From JANOMH01 sp031422295 (lineage in GTDB: Bacteria > Pseudomonadota > Alphaproteobacteria > Rhodobacterales > Rhodobacteraceae), in assembly GCA_031422295.1 (NCBI GenBank), contig JANOQM010000084.1:62001-126000 (forward strand): a stretch of 64,000 nucleotides of DNA. Reading direction: 5' to 3'. Shown here piece after piece: positions 43,762 through 53,074 of this stretch. The notes under the pieces were generated by a model. It saw only the letters and a program-made list of their open reading frames with translations. It had not been told where the DNA came from and did no database searches. The position numbers and the translations under genes were made by a program. Positions within the stretch are counted from its first letter, which is position 1, and the number at the start of each line of letters is the position of its first letter.

Positions 43762-43890
43762 GTGTCTGTCGTCCCAGTTCGGGTGTAGGGTAATCTGAAG
43801 CCGCGTCTCTAGGCCCTCAACGGGCCCAAGTCAACAGGTCGGGAAGGAATTCTGCGCGACTTTGCAGGACAGTTCATTTGTCCGAAACCG

Positions 43891-43909
43891 GCCTCCGGCG
43901 GGGATATTT
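43891..43909. repeat. Dispersed GCCTCCGGCGGGG-ATATTT motif, copy 1
   Basis: GCCTCCGGCGGGGATATTT occurs here and, as GCCTCCGGCGGAGGTATTT, at 61122-61140. Both are intergenic and can form a small CCTCC/GGAGG-type hairpin followed by A/T. The role is unknown. Confidence 0.5.
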
Positions 43910-43938
43910 AGAAACAAGAGAATGCGGACGAAAGCGCG

Positions 43939-44715
43939 CTATCGGTCACGGAACTGCGGCTCTCGCTTGGCCACAAAGGCGGCCATCCCTTCCTTTTGAT
44001 CCTCGGTCGCAAACAGCGACTGGAACTGGCGGCGTTCGAACAGCAAGCCTTCGGCAAGGGTGGATTCGTAGGACCGGTTTACCGCCTCTTTCGCGGCCAT
44101 CACGGCGATCTGTGATTTGGCGGCGATTTTGGCGGCGATGGCGCGGGCTTCGGGCAGCAGATCGGCGGCGGGCACCACGCGGCTGACCAGACCGGACCGT
44201 TCAGCCTCGGCCGCGTCCATCATCCGCCCGGTCAGATGCATGTCCATCGCTTTGGATTTGCCGATGGTGCGGGTCAGCCGCTGGGTGCCGCCCATGCCGG
44301 CGATGATCCCCAGATTGATCTCGGGCTGGCCGAATTTGGCGGTGTCGGCGCAGATGATGAAATCGCACATCATCGCCAGTTCGCAGCCGCCGCCCAAAGC
44401 ATAGCCTGCCACGGCGGCGATGATCGGCTTGCGGATTTTGCCCATCCGGTCGGAGGCCCCGCCAAAGCGGCTGGACAGGTAGGCATCGACATAGGTCATG
44501 GCGGCCATTTCGGGGATGTCGGCCCCGGCGGCAAAGGCCCGGTCGGACCCGGTTAGAATGATGCAGCGGGTGGCGGGGTCTTTGTCGCAATCCTCCAACG
44601 CCTGCATCAGTTCACCCAAAAGTTGCCCGTTCAGCGCATTCAGTGCTTCGGGCCGGTGCAGGGTGATTTGCGCGATGCTGTCTTCGACTGACAGGATGAT
44701 GGTGTGATAGGCCAT
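43939..44715 (-). CDS. Enoyl-CoA hydratase
   Basis: This 258-residue crotonase-fold enzyme adds water to 2-enoyl-CoA. The oxyanion-hole stretches FAAGADIPEMAAM and YALGGGCELAMMCDFIIC carry the usual Gly residues. The two catalytic Glu positions are expected in GCELAM and NLGIIAGMGGTQR. The start ATG 44715 (MAYHTIILSVEDSIAQITLH) is the family start; the upstream extension overlaps mutM. It lies 7 bp after mutM in the same direction. Confidence 0.92.
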   Translation of the reverse strand: MAYHTIILSVEDSIAQITLHRPEALNALNGQLLGELMQALEDCDKDPATRCIILTGSDRAFAAGADIPEMAAMTYVDAYLSSRFGGASDRMGKIRKPIIAAVAGYALGGGCELAMMCDFIICADTAKFGQPEINLGIIAGMGGTQRLTRTIGKSKAMDMHLTGRMMDAAEAERSGLVSRVVPAADLLPEARAIAAKIAAKSQIAVMAAKEAVNRSYESTLAEGLLFERRQFQSLFATEDQKEGMAAFVAKREPQFRDR

Positions 44716-44722
44716 TTTTTCC

Positions 44723-45568
44723 CTATTTTTGACAGGCGGGGCAGTAAAAAGTCGACCGCCCGGATTGCACAATGCGGCCGATGGGAGTGGCGCAGGTGGC
44801 GCAGGGCGCACCTTCGCGGTCATAGACCCGGAATGTATGCTGGAAATAGCCCAACTCGCCGTCGGTCTGGCGGTAGTCTTTGAGCGATGAGCCCCCGGCA
44901 TCGATGGCTTCGGTCAGCACCTGCCGGATGATCGGCACAAGGCTGGCGAAGCGCAGGCCCGAGAGTTTGCCGGAGAGTGTGGTGGGGTTGATCCCCGCCC
45001 GATGTAAAACCTCGCAGACGTAGATATTGCCCAGCCCGGCCACGTTTTTCTGATCCAGCAGGGCGGTTTTAATCGGAGTATTTCGACCTTTGAGCCGGGC
45101 CCGCAGACTGGTTTCACTGAACGCATTGCCCAAAGGTTCCGGGCCGATGTCCTTGATCAGCCAATGCTTTTCAGTGTCCTGCGTAGCGGTCAGGTCCATT
45201 GCCCCAAACCGGCGCGCGTCGTTAAAGGTGACGCGGGCGCCATTGTCCATATCCAGCACGACATGGTCATGTTTGGCAGGGGCGGGGTGGTTTTCATGGA
45301 ACTGACCGATCATTTGCCCAGAGATGAGCATTCGGCCCGACATGCCAAGGTGAATGATCAGGGTTTCGCCCGAGGCCAGATCGACGAGGATGTATTTTGA
45401 CCGGCGGCGCAGGGCCGTGACCTGTTGCCCGGTGAGCCGCGCGGCCATGTGTGGCGGAAACGGCCAGCGCAGATCGGGCCGGTTTACCGCGGCATGGCGG
45501 ATCACAGCCCCCTGCATCACCGGGGCCAGCCCGCGACGAACCGTCTCAACTTCGGGCAGTTCGGGCAT
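44723..45568 (-). CDS. mutM: Formamidopyrimidine-DNA glycosylase (Fpg)
   Basis: This 281-residue repair enzyme removes 8-oxoguanine and formamidopyrimidines. It has the obligatory N-terminus MPELPEVETVRRGL, in which Pro2 is the catalytic nucleophile, and a C-terminal zinc finger (CATCATPIGRIVQSGRSTFY followed by CPACQK). It is divergent from ubiE with 71 bp between start codons. Confidence 0.96.
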   Translation of the reverse strand: MPELPEVETVRRGLAPVMQGAVIRHAAVNRPDLRWPFPPHMAARLTGQQVTALRRRSKYILVDLASGETLIIHLGMSGRMLISGQMIGQFHENHPAPAKHDHVVLDMDNGARVTFNDARRFGAMDLTATQDTEKHWLIKDIGPEPLGNAFSETSLRARLKGRNTPIKTALLDQKNVAGLGNIYVCEVLHRAGINPTTLSGKLSGLRFASLVPIIRQVLTEAIDAGGSSLKDYRQTDGELGYFQHTFRVYDREGAPCATCATPIGRIVQSGRSTFYCPACQK

Positions 45569-45639
45569 GCGGACTTCCTATGGGGCAGGCAATTGTGTAA
45601 CCCCGTGTCTAGCATGAGTATCAGGGGCCGGGCCAGCCG

Positions 45640-46392
45640 ATGACGGATGACAGTGACAAGACCACGCATTTCGGGTTCGAGACCGTCCGCGAAGAGGACA
45701 AGGCCGAAAGGGTGCGGGGTGTGTTTACGTCCGTCGCCAGCAAATATGATATCATGAACGATGTGATGTCGGGCGGCGTGCATCGGATATGGAAAGACGC
45801 GATGATGTACTGGCTGGCGCCGCGTGCCGGGCAGCGGCTGCTGGATGTGGCGGGGGGGACCGGGGATATTGCGTTCCGGTTTCTGAAACGCGCCGGGCAT
45901 GGGTGCGCCGTTGTGCTGGATCTGACGGAGGGGATGCTGGTGGCCGGACGCAAGCGGGCCGAGGCGGAGCGGATGGCTGCATCTTTGGACTGGGTGGTGG
46001 GCGATGCGATGGCCCTGCCGTTTGCCGATAATTCATTCGATGTGTATGCGATTTCCTTTGGCATCCGGAATGTTGTACGTCCGGCGGATGCGTTGAAAGA
46101 GGCGTTTCGGGTGTTGAAACCGGGGGGGCGGCTGATGGTGCTGGAGTTCAGCCAATTGCCCAATCCGCTGCTGCAAAAGGCCTATGACCTGTATTCGTTC
46201 AACGTGATCCCGCGTATGGGGCAGATGATTGCGGGGGATCGTGAAAGTTACCAGTATCTGGTTGAATCCATTCGGAAATTTCCAGATCAGGAAACGTTTC
46301 TGGGGATGGTCCGCGATGCTGGTTTCGGCAATGCCAAATACCGCAATCTGACGCTGGGCGTGGCGGCATTGCATTCGGGCTGGAAGCTTTGA
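45640..46392 (+). CDS. ubiE: Demethylmenaquinone/ubiquinone C-methyltransferase UbiE
   Basis: This 250-residue SAM-dependent enzyme methylates carbon 2 of the ubiquinone ring. Motif I is LLDVAGGTGDIAFRF. The UbiE-specific stretches KYDIMNDVMSGGVHRIWKD and SFGIRNVVRPADALKEAFRV are intact. Its stop overlaps the TTG start of ubiB, so the two are made together. Confidence 0.95.
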   Translation: MTDDSDKTTHFGFETVREEDKAERVRGVFTSVASKYDIMNDVMSGGVHRIWKDAMMYWLAPRAGQRLLDVAGGTGDIAFRFLKRAGHGCAVVLDLTEGMLVAGRKRAEAERMAASLDWVVGDAMALPFADNSFDVYAISFGIRNVVRPADALKEAFRVLKPGGRLMVLEFSQLPNPLLQKAYDLYSFNVIPRMGQMIAGDRESYQYLVESIRKFPDQETFLGMVRDAGFGNAKYRNLTLGVAALHSGWKL

Positions 46393-47918
46393 GAGGTCCG
46401 CATAATATCTGGCGGCTGATCCGGACCGGCGCCACGCTGGAACGCGCAGGCGCGATGAATGTCGTGCTGGATGCGTTCGAGGCAGGGCCGGTGCTGCGGG
46501 CTGTGGCACGGGCGTTTGCTTGGCCGTTCAAATGGTTGGGCTACCGGGGGGATATGTCATTGCCGCCCGCAACCCGGGCGCTGACCGCCCTTGGCCCGGC
46601 CTATATCAAGTTCGGGCAGGGGTTATCGACCCGCCCCGATGTGGTGGGCAATGCATTGGCCGTGCAGTTGCGGGTGTTGCAGGACAAGCTGGCCCCGTTC
46701 CCGACCGCTGTGGCCAAGGCTGAAATTGCCAAAGAGTTGGGCATGCCGGTTGATGTGATGTTTTCCAGCTTTTCCGAGCCGGTCGCCGCTGCATCGCTGG
46801 CGCAGGTCCATAAGGCGGTGCTGGCCGATACCGGCGAGGAAGTGGCAGTCAAAGTGCTGCGTCCGGGCATCGAGCGGGCGTTCCGCAAGGATATTGACGC
46901 GTTTTATTTTGCCGCCCGGATGATCGAGGTTCTGTCGCCCGCGTCCCGCCGCCTGCGCCCGCTGGATGTGATCGCGCATTTCGAAGGCGTCGTGCTGGGC
47001 GAGCTGGATTTGCGGCTGGAAAGCTCGGCTGCGGCCGAATTTTCCGCCAATACTGCCAAAGACCCCGGATTTCAGGTTCCAAAGGTCAAATGGCATTTGT
47101 CGGCCCGCCGGGTGATGACTTTGGGCTGGGCCGAGGGGATTGGGGCGGCAGATGTTGACGCGATTGATGCCGCAGGGCATGACCGCCGCGCATTGGCCGC
47201 GCGGGTGCTGGAATTATTCCTGAGCCATGCGCTGCGCGACGGATTTTTTCATGGCGATATGCATCAGGGTAACCTGAAGATTGCAGAAAATGGCGATATC
47301 ATCGCCTATGATTTCGGCATTATGGGCCGAATTGATGAATATACCCGCCGGGTGTACGCCGAGATCCTGTTCGGCTTTATCCGCAAGGATTTCAAACGCG
47401 TGGCCGAGGTGCATTTCGAGGCGGGCTATGTGCCGGTTGACCGGGATGTGGATGAATTTGCCCGGGCACTGCGGGCCGTGGGCGAGCCGATTTTCGGCAT
47501 GGATGCGAGCAGGATTTCGATGGGCCGCCTGCTCGCCTATCTGTTTGAAGTGACAGAAAGGTTTGGCATGGAAACCCGCACCGAACTGATCCTGCTGCAG
47601 CGCACGATGGTTGTGGTCGAAGGTGTCGCCCGCACATTGGACCCGCATATGAACATCTGGGATGTGGCCAAGCCGATTGTCGAGGATTACATCAAGAAAT
47701 CCATCGGCCCGCAGGCCCTGCTGCGCGATCTGGCCAAGACGGTGCGGGTGCTGGCCCGGTTTGGCCCGCGCCTGCCGGGGCTGGCCGAGGCCGCATTGAT
47801 CCGCACCACCAACCCCGCACCAGAGCCAAAACGCCGGGCAGTTTTGCCTGCGCTGGGGTTTATGGCACTGGGCGGGGCGCTGTTTGGTCTGGCGCTGCTG
47901 GTTTGGCGGCTGTGGTAG
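46389..47918 (+). CDS. ubiB: Ubiquinone biosynthesis kinase-like protein UbiB
   Basis: This 509-residue atypical kinase/ATPase supports ubiquinone synthesis at the inner membrane. The UbiB family KxGQ motif appears as YIKFGQGLSTRPD, the nucleotide region as AAASLAQVHKA, and the catalytic loop as FFHGDMHQGNLK. Two hydrophobic segments end the protein. The start is TTG 46389 (MRGPHNIWRLIRTGATLERA), overlapping the ubiE stop. The stop codon lies inside an inverted repeat. Confidence 0.94.
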   Translation: MRGPHNIWRLIRTGATLERAGAMNVVLDAFEAGPVLRAVARAFAWPFKWLGYRGDMSLPPATRALTALGPAYIKFGQGLSTRPDVVGNALAVQLRVLQDKLAPFPTAVAKAEIAKELGMPVDVMFSSFSEPVAAASLAQVHKAVLADTGEEVAVKVLRPGIERAFRKDIDAFYFAARMIEVLSPASRRLRPLDVIAHFEGVVLGELDLRLESSAAAEFSANTAKDPGFQVPKVKWHLSARRVMTLGWAEGIGAADVDAIDAAGHDRRALAARVLELFLSHALRDGFFHGDMHQGNLKIAENGDIIAYDFGIMGRIDEYTRRVYAEILFGFIRKDFKRVAEVHFEAGYVPVDRDVDEFARALRAVGEPIFGMDASRISMGRLLAYLFEVTERFGMETRTELILLQRTMVVVEGVARTLDPHMNIWDVAKPIVEDYIKKSIGPQALLRDLAKTVRVLARFGPRLPGLAEAALIRTTNPAPEPKRRAVLPALGFMALGGALFGLALLVWRLW

Positions 47919-47969
47919 GATGGGCACACTGCCCATCGGTATCGGCTGATGCGCAAATCGCCCATCCTA
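47916..47969. terminator. Inverted repeat covering the stop codons of ubiB and flgD
   Basis: TAGGATGGGC (47916-47925) and GCCCATCCTA (47960-47969) are perfect 10-bp arms around 34 bp. The left arm starts with the ubiB stop TAG and the right arm ends with the complement of the flgD stop TAG. It probably ends both convergent transcripts. Confidence 0.6.
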
Positions 47970-48635
47970 GGTCAATGCCGGATCGCGCAGGGCGCTGACT
48001 TGCGTCGATGATACCGCGACACCGCCCGCCAGGATCAGGATGGTCTGGCCACCCTGAGACCGGACCTCGGTGATGGTGGAATAGACATCGGCGGGTTCGG
48101 TCAGGATCACCTCACCGGCAAGCGAGCTTTCGACGGTAAAGGTGTAATTGCCATTGGGTAGCGGCGCGCCATCGGTGGTGACACCGGCCCATTCGAGCGT
48201 ATTTGACGACACTGGAATGGTCAGCCGCTGCACCACGACACCGGCGGAATCCTTGACGACAAGCGCCACCGAATCGGCCAAAGCGGCGGGATTAGGCGCG
48301 ATGGTCAATGGTGTGCCGGTGAAATGCCCGGCCACTGGGGCGCGCGCCTGTTTCCCGACCCAGGATGCCATTTGTGCCATCCCGGTTGTGCCCATTTGTG
48401 CGGCAAGTGCGGTCAGCAGGTCGTTGGTTTTGACCTGCTGTTCGACGCTGGAAAACGTGGCCAGCTGGGCCGCATAATCGGACGAATCAATCGGGTTAAG
48501 CGGGTCCTGATTTTCCATCTGTGCGGTCAGCATTTTCAGGAACATCTGGTAATCCGAATCGGTTTCGCGGGTCGAGGTGCCGGGCGTGGGCCGGGGTGTG
48601 GGTGGGGTGATTGTCTGGGTCGCGTTCACGGTCAT
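47967..48635 (-). CDS. flgD: Flagellar hook-capping protein FlgD
   Basis: This 222-residue protein guides hook assembly. The N-terminal motif FLKMLTAQMENQDPLNPIDS is the family hallmark. The C-terminal part holds the FlgD Ig-like/tudor-type region (TLEWAGVTTDGAPLPNGNYT). It lies 12 bp downstream of the fliK-like gene. Confidence 0.93.
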   Translation of the reverse strand: MTVNATQTITPPTPRPTPGTSTRETDSDYQMFLKMLTAQMENQDPLNPIDSSDYAAQLATFSSVEQQVKTNDLLTALAAQMGTTGMAQMASWVGKQARAPVAGHFTGTPLTIAPNPAALADSVALVVKDSAGVVVQRLTIPVSSNTLEWAGVTTDGAPLPNGNYTFTVESSLAGEVILTEPADVYSTITEVRSQGGQTILILAGGVAVSSTQVSALRDPALT

Positions 48636-48647
48636 TATCGCAGGCTC

Positions 48648-50231
48648 CTACAGTCGAAGGTCTAGCCCGCCGCGCCCGGTACGGGTGGCGGCAGGGCGGG
48701 GAAGGTCGGAATCGGTTGTCGGGTCGGGTGTCTGGCTGGCCGCTGGCCCCGATTTAGAGTCGCGGTCGGGGTCATCCTGTCTGCTGCCGGACTGAAACTG
48801 CTGGGCAGGCCCATCATCGCGGCTGCCCTGCCGACCACCAAAGGATATGGTAATGTCCTGATACCCAAGACTGCGGAATTCCTGGGTCAGCATATCCATA
48901 TGGCGGCGCATCAGATCGGCGGTTTCGGGCCGTTCCGCGATGATGGTGACGGAAATTGCCCCGTCCAGGGCCTGCAAATTCAGCCGCACCTGCCCCAGTT
49001 CCCGGGGGTTGAGCACAATGTCGGTGCTGCCGCTGGGCTGCGCCCGTCCGGCCTGCGCGAGTTGTGTGGCAATATGGGCGGCCATTGCCCTGCCGTCGGG
49101 CGCGGCCTGTGGCAGTGCTGGCAAAGCGGATATCAGCATGTGCTGGGGCGTGGTAAAGCCGTCCGGCCGGCTGCCGGTTTGCTGGTTTTGGCCGAGGGTT
49201 TGCGCCAGTTTAGCGGGCGTATCCGTCACGGAGTCGACCCCTGTCCGAGGCGGTGGCGCTGTGGCTGTCTGGGTGATTGGCGGGCTGGTGGGGGTTACTG
49301 TGTTTGGGCTGGTCTGGTATGGCGAAACCATCGTTGACGGGCCGCTGGCCGCTGTCATGGATTGGGGTCTGTGCAAGGGGCGCGGGGACAGGCTGGCAGG
49401 TGCCGGTGGCAGGCCGGCAAAACCCGGTCCTCGCCCTGACGGGGCCTGCAACAGCACCGTGCCGTCGGTGGCGCGTGCGGGCAGGGTTGGCCCCAATTGA
49501 TCCATGTTGGTCAGGGGGTTGGTCACTGGGTTGGTCGGGGGGTTGGCCTGCTGCGGTGGTGCGGGGCTGGACAGCGCCGGAGGCTGCCCATGCGGTGGAA
49601 TTGCGACGGAAATTGGCGGTGATTGCGGATGATGTGGTGCAATGCTGAAGGGGATCGGGGGCAAGCGGGTTGGGGCGATGGGCGACAATGACTGCCTCCA
49701 AACCGCAACATTGCCCGGCACATTGCCCGGCACCGGCCATACCGGGATTTCGGCGCTGGGGTCCGTGGCCCGACCGATAGTCTGACCAATCGTCTGATCG
49801 CCCCGTTCATGGGCCTGCGCGGAACGGATGTCTGGCTGATGATCTGTCTGGTTTTCTGGACTTGCGGTAATTGGCCCAAACTTTGTGCCCGGCAGTATGG
49901 CCACTATGGCCGCCGCAACATCAGCTTGCCAGAATTCCGGTTGCGGCCATGTCAATTCCTGCGGGTCCGGCCGCCCCGGCAACTGTTCTGCGTCAGAGTC
50001 TATGGCCGCTTCGGCGTCGGGTTCGGCGTCGGGTAAAACCGGCGCGGTTGGTGCGGGGACCGGGTTTGGGATTGCCGCCGTCACGGGATCTGCGACCCGT
50101 ATTATCGCTGTCAGAGCCTGCGCGAATTCTGCCGCGGATTTGCCTGCGCCCGCGCCGGGATTGCCCCGGTTCAGTTGGGCGGCAAAGCGCGCCCCGGCCG
50201 GGGACAGATCGGGGGTCAGGGATACAGACAT
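48648..50231 (-). CDS. fliK: Flagellar hook-length control protein (FliK-like)
   Basis: This 527-residue protein has a long, Pro/Gln/Thr-rich low-complexity body, as expected for the molecular ruler. A conserved C-terminal domain follows (LNPRELGQVRLNLQALDGAI, then MDMLTQEFRSLGYQDITISF) that switches export from hook to filament. Sequence conservation outside the C-terminus is poor, so the assignment rests on that domain, the composition and the position before flgD. Confidence 0.88.
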   Translation of the reverse strand: MSVSLTPDLSPAGARFAAQLNRGNPGAGAGKSAAEFAQALTAIIRVADPVTAAIPNPVPAPTAPVLPDAEPDAEAAIDSDAEQLPGRPDPQELTWPQPEFWQADVAAAIVAILPGTKFGPITASPENQTDHQPDIRSAQAHERGDQTIGQTIGRATDPSAEIPVWPVPGNVPGNVAVWRQSLSPIAPTRLPPIPFSIAPHHPQSPPISVAIPPHGQPPALSSPAPPQQANPPTNPVTNPLTNMDQLGPTLPARATDGTVLLQAPSGRGPGFAGLPPAPASLSPRPLHRPQSMTAASGPSTMVSPYQTSPNTVTPTSPPITQTATAPPPRTGVDSVTDTPAKLAQTLGQNQQTGSRPDGFTTPQHMLISALPALPQAAPDGRAMAAHIATQLAQAGRAQPSGSTDIVLNPRELGQVRLNLQALDGAISVTIIAERPETADLMRRHMDMLTQEFRSLGYQDITISFGGRQGSRDDGPAQQFQSGSRQDDPDRDSKSGPAASQTPDPTTDSDLPRPAATRTGRGGLDLRL

Positions 50232-50344
50232 CAGGTCTCCGATGTAAAAGGCACATGGCCTGACCCAAGATGACGATGGAAGCTTACCGGATGTTTACTG
50301 ATCGCGGTGCATCCTGCCGAAAGTTGTTCGAATTGGAGAGATTT

Positions 50345-50674
50345 ATGAACCCGATCCAGCCCAGTGCGATCCAGCCCAGTGCATCTGTGCCCGGACCGTT
50401 GCCTTTACCGCAAGATCCTGCTGCCCGCCCCGTGCCTTTGTCGGATGACGCCCGCCTGCGCGAGGTGGCCGAACAGTTGGAGGCCGGATTTTTGGCCGAA
50501 ATGCTGAAATCAGCCGGGCTGGGGGCGACGCGCGGCGAATTTGGCGGTGGCGCGGGCGAGGAGCATTTCAGTTCCTTCCTGATTCAGGCGCAGGCCCGCG
50601 AAATGGTGCAGGCTGGTGGCATCGGACTGGCCGAATCGCTGTTTGAGGCGATGAAAGTGCGCGCCGATGGCTGA
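50345..50674 (+). CDS. Rod-binding protein (FlgJ N-terminal domain type)
   Basis: This 109-residue protein contains only the rod-binding part of FlgJ (LREVAEQLEAGFLAEMLKSA, then SSFLIQAQAREMVQAGGIGL). The muramidase domain of enterobacterial FlgJ is absent, as usual in alphaproteobacteria. The start ATG 50345 follows GGAGAG at good distance. Two tandem IQPSA repeats occur at the N-terminus. It overlaps the next gene by 8 bp. Confidence 0.85.
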   Translation: MNPIQPSAIQPSASVPGPLPLPQDPAARPVPLSDDARLREVAEQLEAGFLAEMLKSAGLGATRGEFGGGAGEEHFSSFLIQAQAREMVQAGGIGLAESLFEAMKVRADG

Positions 50675-51008
50675 CCCGGTGAACAAGGCCCTGATGGATT
50701 TGCTGGCCGAAGAACGTCTGGCGATTCTGGGGGGAGAGTTTCAACGGCTTCCGACCCTGGCCGGGCGCAAAGTCGCGTTATTTGCAAAATTTGAGGCGAC
50801 GCCTGCCACAGTGCAGACCCTGCGCCGGATCGGGGCACAGGTCAGTCGCAACCAAAAGCTGCTTGGCGCGGCCCTGCGCGGCCTGCGCGAGGTCAGCGAC
50901 CGGCTGGGCGTCGTGCGCGATTTACGCAATGGTTTCAGCACCTACGACAGTCAGGGCCAGAAATCCACGGTCGCTGCCGCCCGTCCCGGATTTGAACACA
51001 AGGTCTGA
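50667..51008 (+). CDS. FlgN-like flagellar export chaperone
   Basis: This 113-residue, strongly helical protein ends in NGFSTYDSQGQKSTVAAARP, a tail seen in alphaproteobacterial FlgN-type proteins. FlgN holds hook-filament junction proteins before export. It overlaps the rod-binding gene, which supports a flagellar role; the family match itself is weak. Confidence 0.7.
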   Translation: MADPVNKALMDLLAEERLAILGGEFQRLPTLAGRKVALFAKFEATPATVQTLRRIGAQVSRNQKLLGAALRGLREVSDRLGVVRDLRNGFSTYDSQGQKSTVAAARPGFEHKV

Positions 51009-51309
51009 GGGCGGGACGTTCGGCCAAGTCTTGGTTAATGAAATATGCGCTGTAACCCTTTCAAATATTTATACATTTCAACTTAGTTTCGGGCATGGCG
51101 TTGAATAAAACTCGCCCTATTGGACCCCTGCAAATTAAGGTTCTCTTAGCAGATTTGCCAGCAATGTGCCCCTGCATCCCACCGGATGGCGCAGCGACTG
51201 GAAAACCCGGCCCAACGCAACGATCAGAATGACGTGTCATTTCGCCGATCCCCGGCGATTTCATGAAACCTTGGCGAAAAATTCGCCGCACTTTTAAAGG
51301 ACTCGGTAC
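51009..51309 (+). promoter_or_regulatory. Flagellin leader region with two hairpins before the start codon
   Basis: This 301-bp gap holds no gene. Two short hairpins lie close to the flagellin ATG: CGCCG/CGGCG at 51243-51257, and GGCGAA-AAA-TTCGCC at 51273-51287. The Shine-Dalgarno (AAAGGA) follows at 51296. FlbT, encoded downstream, acts on flagellin mRNA leaders in Caulobacter, so these structures are candidate targets. No clear sigma28 or sigma54 promoter was found. Confidence 0.45.
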
Positions 51310-52575
51310 ATGTCGAGCGTTCTGACCAACAATGGCGCAATGGTTGCGCTGCAGACCCTGAAATCCATCAACATGGATCTGACCAAAACCCAAAACATGA
51401 TTTCGACCGGCAAGGCGATCAGCTCTGCCAAAGATAACTCGGCTGTCTGGGCGATTTCCAAGATCATGGAATCCGATGTGGCAGGCTTTAAGGCGATCAG
51501 TTCCAGCCTGTCCTTGGGCGAATCGACCGTTGCCGTGGCCCGCCAAGCGTCGGAAACGGTGACGGATTTGCTGACCCAGATGAAGGGCAAAATCGTTGCT
51601 TCGCAGGAATCCAACGTCGACCGCGTCAAGATTCAAAGCGATATCGTGGCCCTGCGCGATCAGATTACATCAGTTGTCGGCGCGGCGCAGTTCAACGGCC
51701 TGAACCTGCTGTCGAACAAATCCACGACCATCGGGACCGGCACAGTCAACGTGCTGTCCTCGCTTGACCGGTCAAGTTCGGGCGTGACGGCCAGCAATAT
51801 CGCGGTCGGCAAAGAAGACCTTGGGCTGTCGGCTGCGTCCTTTACCGGCACGGCACTGACGGCGGGCACGGCATCGACCTTGAACGCGACCCAGACCCAG
51901 ACCCTGACGATTACCGCGCCAACGGCTATCGGCACGGCCTATTCGATTGGTCTGGCCGGCACTGACGCGGATGCCAGCAAATTCACACCGGCCAGCTATA
52001 CGACCGGTGCGACAACGGCAGACCAGAACAAGATCCTGTATGTCTCGCGCGAAGGTGACACTGCGGCGGATGTGGCCAAAGGTCTGGCGGCAGCTTTTGC
52101 CGGATATATGTCGAAAAACGGGCTGGATACCGACATTGTCAATGCGAAATCCAGTGGTGGCACGTTGGTATTCACCTCGACCAAGACCGACGCCACGGAC
52201 ACCATTGCAGCCCGGATCGACTTTGCGGCCAGCACAACCTCGACCATCGGCGGCGGCCTTGCGTCACTGGCGAATTACGACGTCACGACCACTTACGGTG
52301 CCAAGGCCGCGTTAAGCGCTGTCGAAACCGCAATCCAGATGTCGGTTGATGCTGCCGCATCTTTCGGTTCGTCACAGGGCCGGATCGAAATTCAAAGCGA
52401 ATTTATCAGCAAGCTGTCTGATGGGTTGAAATCCGGTATCGGCAGCCTTGTTGATGCCAATATGGAAGAGGCCTCTGCCCGTTTGCAGGCGCTGCAAGTT
52501 CAGCAACAGCTGGGTGTCCAATCGCTGTCGATTGCGAACCAGGCACCGCAGTCGATCCTGTCGCTGTTCCGGTAA
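51310..52575 (+). CDS. fliC: Flagellin
   Basis: This 421-residue filament protein has the conserved D0/D1 N-terminus (MSSVLTNNGAMVALQTLKSI, then SSAKDNSAVWAISKIMESDV) and C-terminus (EEASARLQALQVQQQLGVQS, then ANQAPQSILSLFR). A variable Thr/Ala-rich centre of about 170 residues forms the surface. It has no signal peptide, as it leaves through the flagellar export system. It is followed by flaF and flbT, its expected regulators. Confidence 0.95.
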   Translation: MSSVLTNNGAMVALQTLKSINMDLTKTQNMISTGKAISSAKDNSAVWAISKIMESDVAGFKAISSSLSLGESTVAVARQASETVTDLLTQMKGKIVASQESNVDRVKIQSDIVALRDQITSVVGAAQFNGLNLLSNKSTTIGTGTVNVLSSLDRSSSGVTASNIAVGKEDLGLSAASFTGTALTAGTASTLNATQTQTLTITAPTAIGTAYSIGLAGTDADASKFTPASYTTGATTADQNKILYVSREGDTAADVAKGLAAAFAGYMSKNGLDTDIVNAKSSGGTLVFTSTKTDATDTIAARIDFAASTTSTIGGGLASLANYDVTTTYGAKAALSAVETAIQMSVDAAASFGSSQGRIEIQSEFISKLSDGLKSGIGSLVDANMEEASARLQALQVQQQLGVQSLSIANQAPQSILSLFR

Positions 52576-52582
52576 GACGAGG

Positions 52583-52613
52583 GCGGGGGGGCCTTAGACG
52601 GACCCCCCCCGTT
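52583..52613 (+). terminator. Terminator after flagellin gene
   Basis: GGGGGGG (52585-52591) pairs with the C-run at 52603-52610, followed by GTTTC. It would separate the abundant flagellin mRNA from flaF. Confidence 0.65.
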
Positions 52614-52675
52614 TCATCGTGCTTTGCGCGGCAAAGCCCGCGCGACATTGCCATTTTGTCCCGAAAGGACACGTT

Positions 52676-53074
52676 GTGAACGTGATAGAACAAGCACGCC
52701 AGGCCTATGCCCCGGTGAATTCCCCCTTGCGCACGGACCGGTCAACCGAGCTGCAGATTTTCAGTCAGACCACCGCACGGCTACGCCTTGCCGCTGCCGC
52801 AACCCCTGCGGATTTCGCCCGCCTTGCCACCGCTTTGCACGAAAACCGCCGTCTTTGGACTCTGATGGCTGCCGATGTCGCCGATGACGACAATGGGTTG
52901 TCGCCAGACCTGCGGGCGCAGATTTTCTACCTTGCTGAATTTACAGCCTATCACAGCCGCAAAGTCCTGAAAGGCGAGGCGACGGTCGAGGCGCTGGTCG
53001 ATATCAATCTGGCCATCATGCGCGGCCTTTCCGGGCAGAAGTCGGGCCAAGCTGCTGAAAGTGGGGTGCTCTGA
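52676..53074 (+). CDS. flaF: Flagellar biosynthesis regulator FlaF
   Basis: This 132-residue protein (MNVIEQARQAYAPVNSPLRT at the start, then RLATALHENRRLWTLMAADV) matches FlaF, which in Caulobacter is needed for flagellin synthesis and secretion. The start is GTG 52676 with GAAAGGA eight bases upstream. Its stop overlaps the flbT start, so the two antagonistic regulators are coupled. Confidence 0.9.
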   Translation: MNVIEQARQAYAPVNSPLRTDRSTELQIFSQTTARLRLAAAATPADFARLATALHENRRLWTLMAADVADDDNGLSPDLRAQIFYLAEFTAYHSRKVLKGEATVEALVDINLAIMRGLSGQKSGQAAESGVL

